Shown here in pieces: positions 1 through 8,134 of a stretch of 64,000 bases of DNA; within the stretch, counting starts at the first letter, position 1; each line of letters begins with the position of its first letter. The stretch lies in assembly GCF_015234305.1 (NCBI RefSeq), contig NZ_JADGMI010000001.1, positions 806,001-870,000 of the forward strand, in the 5' to 3' direction. Position numbers and translations under genes: made by a program. Origin of the DNA: Superficieibacter sp. 1612_C1. Its GTDB lineage: Bacteria > Pseudomonadota > Gammaproteobacteria > Enterobacterales > Enterobacteriaceae. The notes under the pieces are model-generated. The model was given only the letters and a program-made list of their open reading frames with translations. It did not search any database and was not told where the DNA came from.

Positions 1-2
1 CC

Positions 3-551
3 GGTGAGGCAGGTTGCGGTAAAACCTGGATCAGCGCGGCTAAAGCGGCTGAGGCTCTGATTCATAAGGATGTGGAGCGGATCATTGTCACACGTCCGGT
101 CCTGCAAGCCGACGAAGATCTCGGCTTCTTACCCGGAGATATTTCCGAGAAGTTTGCACCTTATTTCCGCCCGGTCTACGACGTGCTGGTCAAACGACTG
201 GGGGCTTCTTTTATGCAGTACTGCCTGCGTCCGGAGATCGGCAAGGTAGAAATCGCGCCGTTCGCCTATATGCGCGGACGTACCTTTGAAAATGCGGTCG
301 TCATTCTCGACGAGGCTCAGAACGTGACCGCTGCGCAAATGAAGATGTTTTTAACACGCCTCGGGGAGAACGTGACGGTCATCGTTAACGGCGATATCAC
401 CCAGTGCGACCTGCCGTCGCACGTAAAATCAGGGTTGAGCGATGCGCTGGCACGTTTTGAAGAAGATGAGATGATTGGCGTGGTGCGTTTTACGACGGAC
501 GACTGCGTGCGCTCCGTGCTGTGTCAGCGCACGCTGCAAGCCTATTATTGA
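3..551 (+). CDS. phoH: PhoH-family ATPase, 3' part
   Basis: Cytoplasmic PhoH/NYN-type P-loop ATPase of the phosphate-starvation-induced family; its precise cellular role is unsettled. The window opens inside the gene, in the Walker A motif (GEAGCGKT). The remaining part shows the conserved RPVLQADEDLGFLPGD stretch, the FAYMRGRTF segment and the Walker B-like VVILDEAQN, followed by VIVNGDITQCDLP. The ending at CQRTLQAYY matches E. coli PhoH in position. The 5' half lies outside the window. In E. coli phoH is followed by the pga genes and later serX; here the zinc island follows directly, so this is the conserved left flank of the insertion. Confidence 0.95.
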   Translation, partial: GEAGCGKTWISAAKAAEALIHKDVERIIVTRPVLQADEDLGFLPGDISEKFAPYFRPVYDVLVKRLGASFMQYCLRPEIGKVEIAPFAYMRGRTFENAVVILDEAQNVTAAQMKMFLTRLGENVTVIVNGDITQCDLPSHVKSGLSDALARFEEDEMIGVVRFTTDDCVRSVLCQRTLQAYY

Positions 552-566
552 TATTTATTTTGTGTG

Positions 567-598
567 CAAAGCCCGGGGAACCGGGCTTTGTTGTTTTT
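567..598 (+). terminator. phoH intrinsic terminator
   Basis: A GC-rich hairpin (CAAAGCCCGG / CCGGGCTTTG) is followed by TTGTTTTT directly after the phoH stop codon. Confidence 0.85.
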
Positions 599-629
599 GG
601 CAAACTCCTTTCGCTATGCATACGCCGTT

Positions 630-664
630 TTCCCGGGTGGCGGCTTCGCCTTTCCCGGTCTACA
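630..664. repeat. REP-like palindrome
   Basis: An imperfect palindrome (CCCGGGTGGCGGCTTCGCC then TTTCCCGGTCTACA) of the kind found in enterobacterial REP/BIME elements. It lies in the 360-base gap between phoH and the first island promoter. Nothing else is recognisable in 600-800. Confidence 0.55.
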
Positions 665-805
665 AATTCATCAAGAATCAGCAGGTTATGCGCAATCCGT
701 AGGTCTGTGCAAGCGCAGCGCCGCCTGGCATAATTCCCCGATATAACGTTTATCAGCTCTGAAGTCCGGCAAGCAGAGCCAAAAGAGGTTTGGTTAATTT
801 TTTAG

Positions 806-825
806 TGTTATGTTATAACATATCT
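806..825. promoter_or_regulatory. Zur-like operator 1
   Basis: TGTTATG-TTATAA-CATATCT, a near-palindrome centred on TTATAA. Five related sites occur elsewhere in the island, each before a metal-homeostasis unit. This one precedes the FecBCD-type ABC operon. The compact form differs from the 23-bp E. coli Zur box, whose half-sites are further apart. Confidence 0.75.
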
Positions 826-845
826 ATAGGTGAGTGAGGCGCAAC

Positions 846-890
846 ATGAATGCGGTTAACCGTATTCCCGTTGCCGTTCTGACCAGTTAA
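846..890 (+). pseudogene. 14-codon mini-ORF, possible COG0523 5' relic or leader
   Basis: A GAGG ribosome-binding sequence and ATG lie 20 bases after Zur-like operator 1 and open a 14-codon frame reading MNAVNRIPVAVLTS. The run RIPVAVLT resembles the strand that directly precedes the P-loop of COG0523 GTPases (compare [17 protein letters not shown] in the gene at 4982). It may be the truncated start of a third COG0523 gene, or simply a leader peptide. No other homology is visible. Confidence 0.3.
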
Positions 891-913
891 ACGAAAAGAG
901 AACCGCCAACGAT

Positions 914-1795
914 ATGCGCAATCAGGATGCTGCCAGCCTCCTGATTACCCGTACCGAAATCGAGAAGAGCACCGTGAAGCGCAATACCGCACATACGCTA
1001 AAAGATGATTTTGATCCGCTGGAAAGTGTTCTCAGCGTCGATATTCAGTCTCTGCCGCGACCCGGCGGCGGCGAGTTGCTTTCAGCCATTCATTTTGCGG
1101 TCAACGCCGGAGAGTGTCTGGCCGTTATCGGACCTAACGGCAGCGGTAAAACGTCCCTGGTGAGGGCGATTAGCCAGGAACTGACCCATCTGAAAGGGGA
1201 AATTCGTCTGCGGGGCCGCGCCATGTCTGCTTTATCCCGGCAACAGCGGGCCAGACAGGTTGCTGTTCTGGCGCAGAACGATACACCCGATATGAGACTG
1301 TCCGTTGAGGACTATGTGGCGCTGGGGCGTATCCCTCATGCCGGGGATGTCCCGCGCAATGCAGATGATGCGATTGTCGCAAAAGCCATTAAAGATACCG
1401 GATTGCAGCGGCTACGCAGGCGGTCTCTGGTTGCGCTTTCCGGTGGCGAAAGACAGCGGGCCGCGCTGGCACGGGTACTGGCACAGACGCCCGAGCTGGT
1501 ATTGCTTGATGAACCCACCAACCATCTCGATCCCCCCGGACGTGCGGAGCTCCTTTCGCTGGTGAAAAGTAAGGGGATCACCGTCGTGGCGGTATTACAC
1601 GATCTGACACTGGCAGGATCCTTTGCTGACCGTGTTCTTCTCCTGTCTCAGGGGCAGTCAGTGATCTGTGACACGCCGGAGAGGGTACTGGTATCAGAAT
1701 ACCTTTATCCCGTCTTTGGCTTGACCAGTTTTACCGTACCGCATCCTCACACAGGAAAGGCGTTACGTATTTTTGAAGTGCCGCATTGTGCATAA
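914..1795 (+). CDS. ABC transporter ATPase, FecE/BtuD type
   Basis: Cytoplasmic ATP-binding subunit of a metal-chelate importer of the siderophore/vitamin B12 class. It has a Walker A GPNGSGKTS (near residue 73), signature LSGGERQR, Walker B LVLLDEPTNHLD and switch histidine in VLHDLTL. At 293 residues it carries about 40 residues before the first ABC strand (VLSVDIQSL), longer than usual, so a downstream start such as GTG 974 is possible. It is the first gene of a three-gene operon (ATPase, binding protein, permease) under Zur-like operator 1. Family members carry ferric siderophores, haem, cobalamin or related chelates. The operator suggests zinc or a zinc-metallophore complex; the substrate is inferred, not shown. 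Confidence 0.85.
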   Translation: MRNQDAASLLITRTEIEKSTVKRNTAHTLKDDFDPLESVLSVDIQSLPRPGGGELLSAIHFAVNAGECLAVIGPNGSGKTSLVRAISQELTHLKGEIRLRGRAMSALSRQQRARQVAVLAQNDTPDMRLSVEDYVALGRIPHAGDVPRNADDAIVAKAIKDTGLQRLRRRSLVALSGGERQRAALARVLAQTPELVLLDEPTNHLDPPGRAELLSLVKSKGITVVAVLHDLTLAGSFADRVLLLSQGQSVICDTPERVLVSEYLYPVFGLTSFTVPHPHTGKALRIFEVPHCA

Positions 1796-1816
1796 ATTAT
1801 TCCCTGAGAGTCAGTA

Positions 1817-2773
1817 ATGAAAAAAAGGTTTATATCCCTGCTGGTGGTACTGTCTGCTTCAGCAGCCAGTGCTGCCGATTTCCCGGTGACGATTGAAAGT
1901 TGTGGGACGCCTGTCACCTTCGCCAGTCCGCCGAAAAGGGCGGTTATTAACGACCTTAATATGTCAGAAATGGCGTTTGCACTGCATTTGCAAGATCGCA
2001 TCGTTGGGCTGACCGGTATTAGTGGCTGGTACAAAATGACGCCGGAATTTAAACAGGCGATGGGTTCGATCCCGGAACTGGCACCAAAATATCCCACCCT
2101 TGAAACCTTACTGGCCGCCGAACCTGATTTCTTTTTCGCTGGCTGGAACTATGGAATGAAAGTGGGCGGCGAAGTGACGCCGGATACGCTAAGCAAATAT
2201 GGCATCAAGACTTTTGTTCTGAGTGAAAGCTGTGTGTTCACCACTGCGCACAAAAATAAAGCCACGATGGATCTGCTGTATAACGATGTCCTCACGCTGG
2301 GTAAGATTTTTGGCAAGCGCAATGATGCACAGACCCTGGTCAGCGGCTGGAAAAAGCGGTTGAACGAACTGCCGAAGCCAGCGGCAGGTACCCGTCCTTT
2401 AAAGGTGTTCGTCTACGACTCAGGCGAGGATAAACCGTTTACCAGTGGTAAATATGCGATGCCTACGGCCATTATTGAGGCGGCTGGTGGTAAAAATGCA
2501 ATGGAGGCGCTGGATACCAGCTGGGGCACAACCTCCTGGGAAAGCGTCGCGGCGGCTGAGCCGGATTTTATTATTTTGTTGGATTACCAGACGGGTAGCG
2601 GGGCAGATGCGCTGCGTCGTTTTCTGGAGAAACATCCATTAATGAAACTGACTCCGGCGGTACAGCATCAGCGCTACCTGAAGCTGCAATATGCTGAACT
2701 GACGCCGGGACCTGCTAACGTTGATGCGGTGGAAAAACTCGCGCGGGCAATGTACCCGGCAGCGGCGAAGTAA
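1817..2773 (+). CDS. Periplasmic binding protein of FecB/BtuF type
   Basis: Periplasmic substrate-binding component of the same importer. Residues 1-19 form a signal peptide (MKKR, hydrophobic core, ASAASA before ADFPV). The body has the class III (TroA/BtuF-like) pattern: FASPPKRAVINDLNMSEM, then DRIVGLTGISGWY, LETLLAAEPDFFFAGW, and the late SWESVAAAEPDFIILLDYQ segment. It lacks the His-rich loop and H-H-E-D set of ZnuA/SitA proteins, so bare-metal binding is less likely than binding of a metal complex. It starts 22 bases after the ATPase gene and ends 6 bases before the permease, consistent with one transcript. Confidence 0.85.
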   Translation: MKKRFISLLVVLSASAASAADFPVTIESCGTPVTFASPPKRAVINDLNMSEMAFALHLQDRIVGLTGISGWYKMTPEFKQAMGSIPELAPKYPTLETLLAAEPDFFFAGWNYGMKVGGEVTPDTLSKYGIKTFVLSESCVFTTAHKNKATMDLLYNDVLTLGKIFGKRNDAQTLVSGWKKRLNELPKPAAGTRPLKVFVYDSGEDKPFTSGKYAMPTAIIEAAGGKNAMEALDTSWGTTSWESVAAAEPDFIILLDYQTGSGADALRRFLEKHPLMKLTPAVQHQRYLKLQYAELTPGPANVDAVEKLARAMYPAAAK

Positions 2774-2778
2774 TACTC

Positions 2779-3777
2779 ATGTCCTGCCGTTATCACTGGG
2801 CGATGTGGGGAGCGATGGTAGTGCTGATCGGATTGATGTTATTCAGTATTACCAGAGGGACAGTGCCACTGTCGCTAATGCAGGTGCTGGGAGCACTGAA
2901 GCTGACGGATGAGCCGGTATCTGCCATGGTCAGCAGAATCGTGACGGATTTACGCGTCCCCCGGATGTTACTCTCTGTGCTGACCGGGGCGGGACTGGCG
3001 ATGGTGGGGGCGTTGTTACAGACGACCACCCGTAATGATCTGGCCGATCCTTTTTTATTCGGGCTATCCTCCGGCGCGTCAGCGGGGGCGGTACTGGTGA
3101 TCACCCGCTTTGGCGATCGACTCGGTGCATTTACGCTTCCGGTATCGGCGTTTGTCGGTGGCGTGTGTTCCGCCATCGCAGTGATGCTGCTGTTTCATTT
3201 TAAAAAGCAACGCGGAGCTGAGCATCTTATTCTCTGTGGGCTTGCCATCTCTTTTTTGTTCGGCGCGCTGACCAGTTATTTCATTTTTTCCGGCGATCAG
3301 CGGGCGGCCAGCTCTGTACTGTTCTGGTCTCTGGGCGGCCTGGGATTAGCCAGCTGGGACAATTTGCCCTTTGCCGTGTTCAGCCTGGTGCTACTGATTG
3401 CCTTTGTCCTGTTGCGGTGGCGCTCGCTGGATGGCGTGCTGGCAGGAGAACAGACAGCGCTGTCACTGGGGATTAACGTCAGTCGTCTGCGGATCGAGAT
3501 TTTTCTCTGTTGTGCACTGGCAACATCGTTGTTGGTGGCATTAACCGGCGTGATTGGATTTGTCGGCTTAATGGTGCCTCATCTGTGTCGGCATTTTGCA
3601 GGGGTGAAGCATCTGTTGCTGTTACCCTTGTGTGGCGTCTGGGGAGCAATACTACTGTGTGGTGGTGACATCGTCAGCCGGACGATACTGGCTCCGCAGG
3701 AACTGCCGATCGGCATTATTACGGCGGGCATTGGTGGGGTGTTTATTATCACCATACTTGCACGGAATTCGTCCTGA
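2779..3777 (+). CDS. FecCD-family ABC permease
   Basis: Inner-membrane permease of 332 residues with about nine to ten hydrophobic segments, typical of FecC/FecD/BtuC proteins that act as homodimers. Recognisable family stretches are the DLRVPRMLLSVLTGAGLAMVG segment, FLFGLSSGASAGAVLVI and GVIGFVGLMVPHLCRH near the end. It follows the binding protein by 6 bases. This completes a three-component importer with no outer-membrane receptor gene in the window. Confidence 0.88.
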   Translation: MSCRYHWAMWGAMVVLIGLMLFSITRGTVPLSLMQVLGALKLTDEPVSAMVSRIVTDLRVPRMLLSVLTGAGLAMVGALLQTTTRNDLADPFLFGLSSGASAGAVLVITRFGDRLGAFTLPVSAFVGGVCSAIAVMLLFHFKKQRGAEHLILCGLAISFLFGALTSYFIFSGDQRAASSVLFWSLGGLGLASWDNLPFAVFSLVLLIAFVLLRWRSLDGVLAGEQTALSLGINVSRLRIEIFLCCALATSLLVALTGVIGFVGLMVPHLCRHFAGVKHLLLLPLCGVWGAILLCGGDIVSRTILAPQELPIGIITAGIGGVFIITILARNSS

Positions 3778-3906
3778 AGCACAGGGCATTAAGGTTAACT
3801 ATGTCAGTGAAAATAACAAAAGCAGGCTCTGGGATTACTCATTAATGACTATGCCTGTTATAGCCTGAGATAATATTGGGATGGTTTATTTTTAGCATTT
3901 TTCTGG

Positions 3907-4389
3907 TTACTGCTTTTGTCGACAATCAGGGCAAATCACCCGAATTTCAATGTTCTTTTTTTGTACCGCGCAGCCATATTCCATGGCGTTTTTTTCAATA
4001 TAAGCATCAATATTATTGTCAGTATGCTGAATAATAGTCCCGCAGCTTGAGCAAATCATAAAAAGAGTCATCACCTCAGAGGATAAATTGTCTTTTCTGA
4101 CAAATTTACTACAGCATTCTATTTTTACGATAATGCCTGCCTGTTGCAAATAATCCAGAGAACGGTAAACCGTAGTGGGTTTTGCATTCGGATTATATTT
4201 TTTCATTAATTCCAGTATCTGATATGCGCTAATGCCTTTTTCTTTTGCATGCCTGACGAAATGGTAAACTCTCTCCCGGAGCGGTGTGAGCCGCACCTTT
4301 TTACTCTCAATCAGCTCCCTCAGCCCGGCACCATCCGATGACGATAGCGCAGCTTCCCTTGTAATCAGAGAATAGGGTTTATTGCTCAC
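3907..4389 (-). CDS. Fur/Zur-family regulator, sensing site degenerate (Reg1)
   Basis: DNA-binding metalloregulator of 160 residues. The winged helix resembles E. coli Zur (RLTPLRERV; AKPTTVYRSLDYLQQAG). Both structural zinc pairs are kept (ICSSC and ICPDC). The residues matching the regulatory zinc site of E. coli Zur (His77, Cys88, His96) are not conserved: the aligned stretch after the recognition helix reads IIVKIECCSKFVRKDNLSSE. Two extra cysteines (ECC) sit there instead. The start is GTG 4389, preceded by AGGAGG with 9-base spacing. It is divergent from hisI2/COG0523-1 with Zur-like operator 2 in between, so it may control itself and its neighbours. The family is certain; the metal sensed is not. 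Confidence 0.85.
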   Translation of the reverse strand: MSNKPYSLITREAALSSSDGAGLRELIESKKVRLTPLRERVYHFVRHAKEKGISAYQILELMKKYNPNAKPTTVYRSLDYLQQAGIIVKIECCSKFVRKDNLSSEVMTLFMICSSCGTIIQHTDNNIDAYIEKNAMEYGCAVQKKNIEIRVICPDCRQKQ

Positions 4390-4505
4390 CGATTCTGGCC
4401 TCCTGTCGTTGTCAACGCGATATCTTCTTTTCTTACCCCGGACGGCAGGAACGCTGCTGACGCAGTGATGGTGCGGAATTAAAAAGAAGGACTGGCAAAC
4501 TTAAT

Positions 4506-4525
4506 TGTTACGTTATAACATAGCA
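4506..4525. promoter_or_regulatory. Zur-like operator 2
   Basis: TGTTACG-TTATAA-CATAGCA, between divergent Reg1 and hisI2, 19 bases before the hisI2 start. Confidence 0.75.
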
Positions 4526-4544
4526 CAAGCTAAGTGAGGTGCCA

Positions 4545-4982
4545 ATGTTTCTGTTACTGGAAAAAGCCCATGCAGGCGCAGTGTTTCAGCTTGAGGATAT
4601 CCTGCCGTCAATCCCCTGGGACAGTCATGGCTTGATCGCTGCCGTCGCTCAGCAATACAACTCAGGAGAGGTTCTGATGCTTGCATGGATGAATCGACAG
4701 GCCTTAGAAGAGACATTAAAGACGGGCCGGGCCTGTTACTGGTCCCGATCCCGGTCATGCCTGTGGCGCAAGGGTGATACCTCTGGTTGTATCCAGCAGG
4801 TGCTTGATATTCGTCTGGATTGTGACGGCGATGCCGTACTTTTGCTTGTTGATCAACTGGGAGGCGCTTGCCACACAGGTCGGCGAAGCTGCTTTTATAA
4901 CGCCATTAAAGGCGAAGAGGTGGTCGTACTTAACGACCCGGTTAATCCAGTCTGGAGCAACAAAACAGGAGAGGTAAGTTAA
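4545..4982 (+). CDS. hisI2: Phosphoribosyl-AMP cyclohydrolase paralogue (HisI2)
   Basis: Catalyses the HisI step of histidine biosynthesis (opening of the PR-AMP purine ring), normally zinc-dependent. It shows the family motifs [29 protein letters not shown] and [11 protein letters not shown] then [12 protein letters not shown]. All three cysteines known as zinc ligands in HisI are present, so this copy is not a zinc-free replacement. ATG 4545 is chosen (GAGG 6 bases upstream); in-frame GTG 4539 is the alternative. The stop overlaps the next ATG by one base, which indicates translational coupling with the COG0523 GTPase and fits a chaperone-client pairing. HisI2 paralogues in Zur-regulated clusters are described for other proteobacteria. 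Confidence 0.88.
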   Translation: MFLLLEKAHAGAVFQLEDILPSIPWDSHGLIAAVAQQYNSGEVLMLAWMNRQALEETLKTGRACYWSRSRSCLWRKGDTSGCIQQVLDIRLDCDGDAVLLLVDQLGGACHTGRRSCFYNAIKGEEVVVLNDPVNPVWSNKTGEVS

Positions 4983-6205
4983 TGTCCGAAGTCAGTGCAA
5001 CTGTTTATAACGATAAACGTCTGCCGGTTACCGTACTTTCGGGATTTCTGGGGGCAGGGAAAACGACCCTGCTTAACCATATTCTGAACAACCGGGAAGG
5101 CCGACGGGTGGCCGTTATTGTGAACGATATGTCAGAAGTGAATATTGATGCTGCGCTGGTCAGGGATGGCGGTGCAGAGCTCTCCCGTACGGATGAAAAG
5201 CTGGTAGAAATGAGCAACGGGTGCATTTGCTGTACATTGCGCGAAGATCTGCTCCTTGAGGTTAATCGTCTGGCGAAAGAGGGGCGTTTCGATCAGCTTG
5301 TCATTGAGTCCACGGGGATCTCTGAACCCCTGCCTGTTGCTGAGACGTTTACCTTTGCGGATGATGACGGTGAAAGCCTTTCGACAGTGGCCCGCCTTGA
5401 TACCATGGTTACCGTGGTGGATGCATACAATTTTCTGAAGGACTATGGTTCGCAGGACAGTATTCAGTCACGCGGAGAATCGCTCGGTGAAGGCGATGAA
5501 AGGAGCGTGGTTGACCTGCTGATCGATCAGATTGAATTCTGCGATGTGCTGGTCCTTAATAAAGTCGATCTTATCAGTGAAGCGCAAAAAGAAAAATTGA
5601 TGGCGGTTTTACGCTCGCTTAATCCACGGGCGAGGATTGTTGTTTCACAATTTGGTCAGGTCCCCCTGGATAACGTACTCAATACCGGCCTGTTCGATTT
5701 CGATCAAGCCGCTCAGGCACCCGGCTGGCTTAAAGAATTGCGCGGTGAACATAAACCGGAAACAGAAGAATACGGAATTTCCAGCTTTGTCTTTCGCGCC
5801 CGTCGGCCTTTTCATCCGACCCGTTTCTGGCAGGTGATGGAAAACGAGCTGGATGGCGTCGTTAGATCAAAAGGGTACTTCTGGCTGGCCAGCCGTCCGG
5901 AATTTGCAGGTTCATGGTCACAGGCTGGCGGGGTTGCGCGCCAGGGACTGGGTGGCATGTGGTGGGCAAGCGTGCCGAAAGAACGCTGGCCAGAAGACGC
6001 AGAATCACTGGAGTTCATCATGTCTCACTGGATGGATGGCATAGGTGATGCCCGCCAGGAACTCGTTTTTATTGGCATGGAAATGAATGAATCAGAACTG
6101 CGCAACAGGCTGGATTCAGCCCTGTTAACGGATGCCGAAATGGCTGAAGGACCGCAAAAGTGGCGTCATTATCCCGATCCTGTTGAGCCCTGGTTCGAGG
6201 AGTGA
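4982..6205 (+). CDS. COG0523 GTPase, putative zinc metallochaperone (copy 1)
   Basis: G3E-family P-loop GTPase of the CobW/YciC/ZagA group, cytoplasmic, believed to deliver zinc to client enzymes during starvation. Residues 1-210 hold the GTPase domain: Walker [11 protein letters not shown], the diagnostic CxCC in [14 protein letters not shown], switch-like [12 protein letters not shown] and the guanine motif NKVD. A CobW_C domain follows ([16 protein letters not shown]). Length 407 is normal for the YciC-like subgroup. It is coupled to hisI2 under Zur-like operator 2. This copy has every canonical feature, unlike copy 2 at 11350. Confidence 0.93.
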   Translation: MSEVSATVYNDKRLPVTVLSGFLGAGKTTLLNHILNNREGRRVAVIVNDMSEVNIDAALVRDGGAELSRTDEKLVEMSNGCICCTLREDLLLEVNRLAKEGRFDQLVIESTGISEPLPVAETFTFADDDGESLSTVARLDTMVTVVDAYNFLKDYGSQDSIQSRGESLGEGDERSVVDLLIDQIEFCDVLVLNKVDLISEAQKEKLMAVLRSLNPRARIVVSQFGQVPLDNVLNTGLFDFDQAAQAPGWLKELRGEHKPETEEYGISSFVFRARRPFHPTRFWQVMENELDGVVRSKGYFWLASRPEFAGSWSQAGGVARQGLGGMWWASVPKERWPEDAESLEFIMSHWMDGIGDARQELVFIGMEMNESELRNRLDSALLTDAEMAEGPQKWRHYPDPVEPWFEE

Positions 6206-6210
6206 ATTAA

Positions 6211-6235
6211 AGGCACCCGCATTTGCCGGGTGCCT
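6211..6235. terminator. Hairpin between convergent genes
   Basis: AGGCACCCG / CGGGTGCCT stem directly after COG0523-1. On the minus strand it is followed by TTTAATT, so it may serve the convergent FeoB-like operon as well. No strong T-run lies on the plus side. Confidence 0.55.
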
Positions 6236-6264
6236 GAGTATGAAAGCGAAACAGGCTGTCATTT

Positions 6265-6477
6265 TTACGACACGCCTTCCTGCACTTTTTTAAACCATTG
6301 AACAATACTGTTCAGATGAGATTGTCCATATAACGAGACAAAGCGTCTGGTTTCCTGGTGTCCGGGGTCCTGAAGAACAGCCAGGCGGGATGTAATGAAT
6401 GCCTGCGTAAGGGGAATGCCACATTCTTCTGTAATGCATCGGTACCATTGCTGGTAAGTTTTGGGGATCATATTCAT
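6265..6477 (-). CDS. Small hypothetical protein following the FeoB-like gene
   Basis: A 70-residue protein beginning MNMIPKTYQQW and ending WFKKVQEGVS. Its ATG overlaps the stop codon of the FeoB-like gene (ATGA), so it is probably translationally coupled and part of the same operon. It has no signal peptide or membrane segment, one cysteine pair (RCITEEC) and an amphipathic C-terminus. By position it recalls FeoC in feoABC, but no FeoC motif is seen. A longer in-frame start at 6606 would overlap the upstream gene and is not preferred. Confidence 0.6.
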   Translation of the reverse strand: MNMIPKTYQQWYRCITEECGIPLTQAFITSRLAVLQDPGHQETRRFVSLYGQSHLNSIVQWFKKVQEGVS

Positions 6478-8123
6478 GCTCCATGAATGAATAACAGGGA
6501 TATCACCAGAGCCACAACCAACGAACTCAGCGCTTGTCTTCCTGCTATTGCCGCGGCGAACCGCCAGCTTATTTCCCGGGCGATGGTAAATACCGTGACA
6601 AGGCATGCCATCAGGGTAGAGGCGAGCCAGACAAGCAACAGAAGCTGAGATGTGCTGAGGGACTGTAATATGCTGCCGCCATCCTGATTCAGCACCATAA
6701 GGCCATCTTTTCGTAACAGTGAAAAGATGATCCCAGGCATCAGTTCTGCTGGCAGTTTAAAAAGATGAAGTAAAGGCGCAGTAGTTTCGCTCAGCCAGCG
6801 GGTGATACCTGCGTAATCAAGCACTCCCGCAATAAGACAGATGATCAGGAACAGTGGCATGGCTTGCATAAGGAACTGACGGAGGATATTTCTCAGCATC
6901 CACGTCACGTTTCGCCAGCGCGGCCATTGTAGCCAGGTCAACTCTGTCAAACGCGGATTCTCGCCAGGCTTTAACGGCCTGTTCCAGAGCCGCGTATGTA
7001 TTGCGCCAGTGATAAAAAGCAGGCTGAGATAAGGTGCAAAGAGCCAGGGATGATGAGAAGCATTAAAAAGTGAAAGCGTCGCCCCCGTCTGATAGCTGCA
7101 AGCAGAGCCAAAGCTAATCATGCTGATACAGGCATGCCGCGTACAGCGCGAACATGAACGGCTCTGAAAAACTGCCACCACGTTACAGCCGAAACCACTT
7201 AATACGGGAATAAGATCCTGACCGCTGAGACCCACTTTTCGCAACCAGGGATCCAGCGTCGCGGTAATTCTTTCCTTAAGCCCACTGTCGTCTGTCAGTG
7301 AAAGAGATATGCCGACCAGTACCACCACAGGAAAAGCCCATACGAAAGAATAGAGTCCGAGGCTAAAAAGACCGTAATTGCCAACAAATAATGCTTTCAG
7401 AACATCGGGCCAGTTGGTCGTTATATTCTCAAGCGGCTGAATAACCGCACTGTCAATGACAGGCTGAATGAAATCTGACAGCAGCCATGCCCCCCATACC
7501 GGAACGGCAAACAGCAGGAAAAGGCATACTATTGCAGCAACTTTTCCAGCCCAGCGATGTTCAAATATCGTTTGTTGAGGCGATTCAGCCAGCAGATTAA
7601 TTACCGGTATCTTATGGCGGGGTAAAGAGACAGCGGAAGGTGCTGGTTTATCCTGCAACAGCAACTGCACTATTTCCTGGCGAACATTGCTGCCAGCTTC
7701 CCGGGCATTGACTGCCAGTACAGGCGCACCTGATGTTTCGCTCAGGTATTCAGTCACTTCCCGAAGGCCCTTTCTGATCTTATCAGCAAAGGTCAGGAGT
7801 ATAACAAGGTGTTTTACCTGTGGCGGTATGAGGTGACAGAGCGTTTGCCACTCCTGCTGAGCGTGCGTGGCTCGCAGAACCACCAGAATGCCATCATGCT
7901 GGTTTAGCGCATCAAGGGCGAGTTTCGTGGTTTCACTGTCGCTCTGAAAACGTATGCCTGGCGTATCAACCAGGCAGATCCCTGCATCATTGATGAGACC
8001 TTCCCGACATACAACGGTCGATCCCCTGAAATTACGCTCATCACTGGCAGCACTTTCCGTCAGGATATTAAACAGGGTAGATTTTCCTGCACTTTCTAAT
8101 CCCATTAAAACGAATGATTGCAT
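6474..8123 (-). CDS. FeoB-like GTPase-coupled membrane permease
   Basis: Inner-membrane protein of 549 residues built like FeoB, the bacterial ferrous-iron transporter. An N-terminal G domain shows G1 GLESAGKST, G3 VDTPGIRF and a G4-like LLTFADK where NxxD is usual. It is followed by membrane segments with the gate motif GFGCNV and several later helices. It is shorter than E. coli FeoB (773 residues). The region after the gate is rich in cysteine (SRSCSRCTRHACISM), which FeoB usually lacks. ATG 8123 is chosen because GAGG precedes it by 9 bases; ATG 8141 also overlaps the upstream stop. Expected in the oxidoreductase operon under Zur-like operator 3. Zinc rather than iron transport is an inference from context. 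Confidence 0.75.
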   Translation of the reverse strand: MQSFVLMGLESAGKSTLFNILTESAASDERNFRGSTVVCREGLINDAGICLVDTPGIRFQSDSETTKLALDALNQHDGILVVLRATHAQQEWQTLCHLIPPQVKHLVILLTFADKIRKGLREVTEYLSETSGAPVLAVNAREAGSNVRQEIVQLLLQDKPAPSAVSLPRHKIPVINLLAESPQQTIFEHRWAGKVAAIVCLFLLFAVPVWGAWLLSDFIQPVIDSAVIQPLENITTNWPDVLKALFVGNYGLFSLGLYSFVWAFPVVVLVGISLSLTDDSGLKERITATLDPWLRKVGLSGQDLIPVLSGFGCNVVAVFQSRSCSRCTRHACISMISFGSACSYQTGATLSLFNASHHPWLFAPYLSLLFITGAIHTRLWNRPLKPGENPRLTELTWLQWPRWRNVTWMLRNILRQFLMQAMPLFLIICLIAGVLDYAGITRWLSETTAPLLHLFKLPAELMPGIIFSLLRKDGLMVLNQDGGSILQSLSTSQLLLLVWLASTLMACLVTVFTIAREISWRFAAAIAGRQALSSLVVALVISLLFIHGA

Positions 8124-8134
8124 AAACACGGACC

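Noticed and set aside
475..746. Open frames after phoH
   Set aside because: They run through the phoH end, its terminator and a REP-like element; no start signal or family.
1817..3777. ZnuABC identity for the first ABC operon
   Set aside because: The binding protein lacks the His-rich loop and H-H-E-D ligands, and the permease is FecCD type rather than ABC-3.
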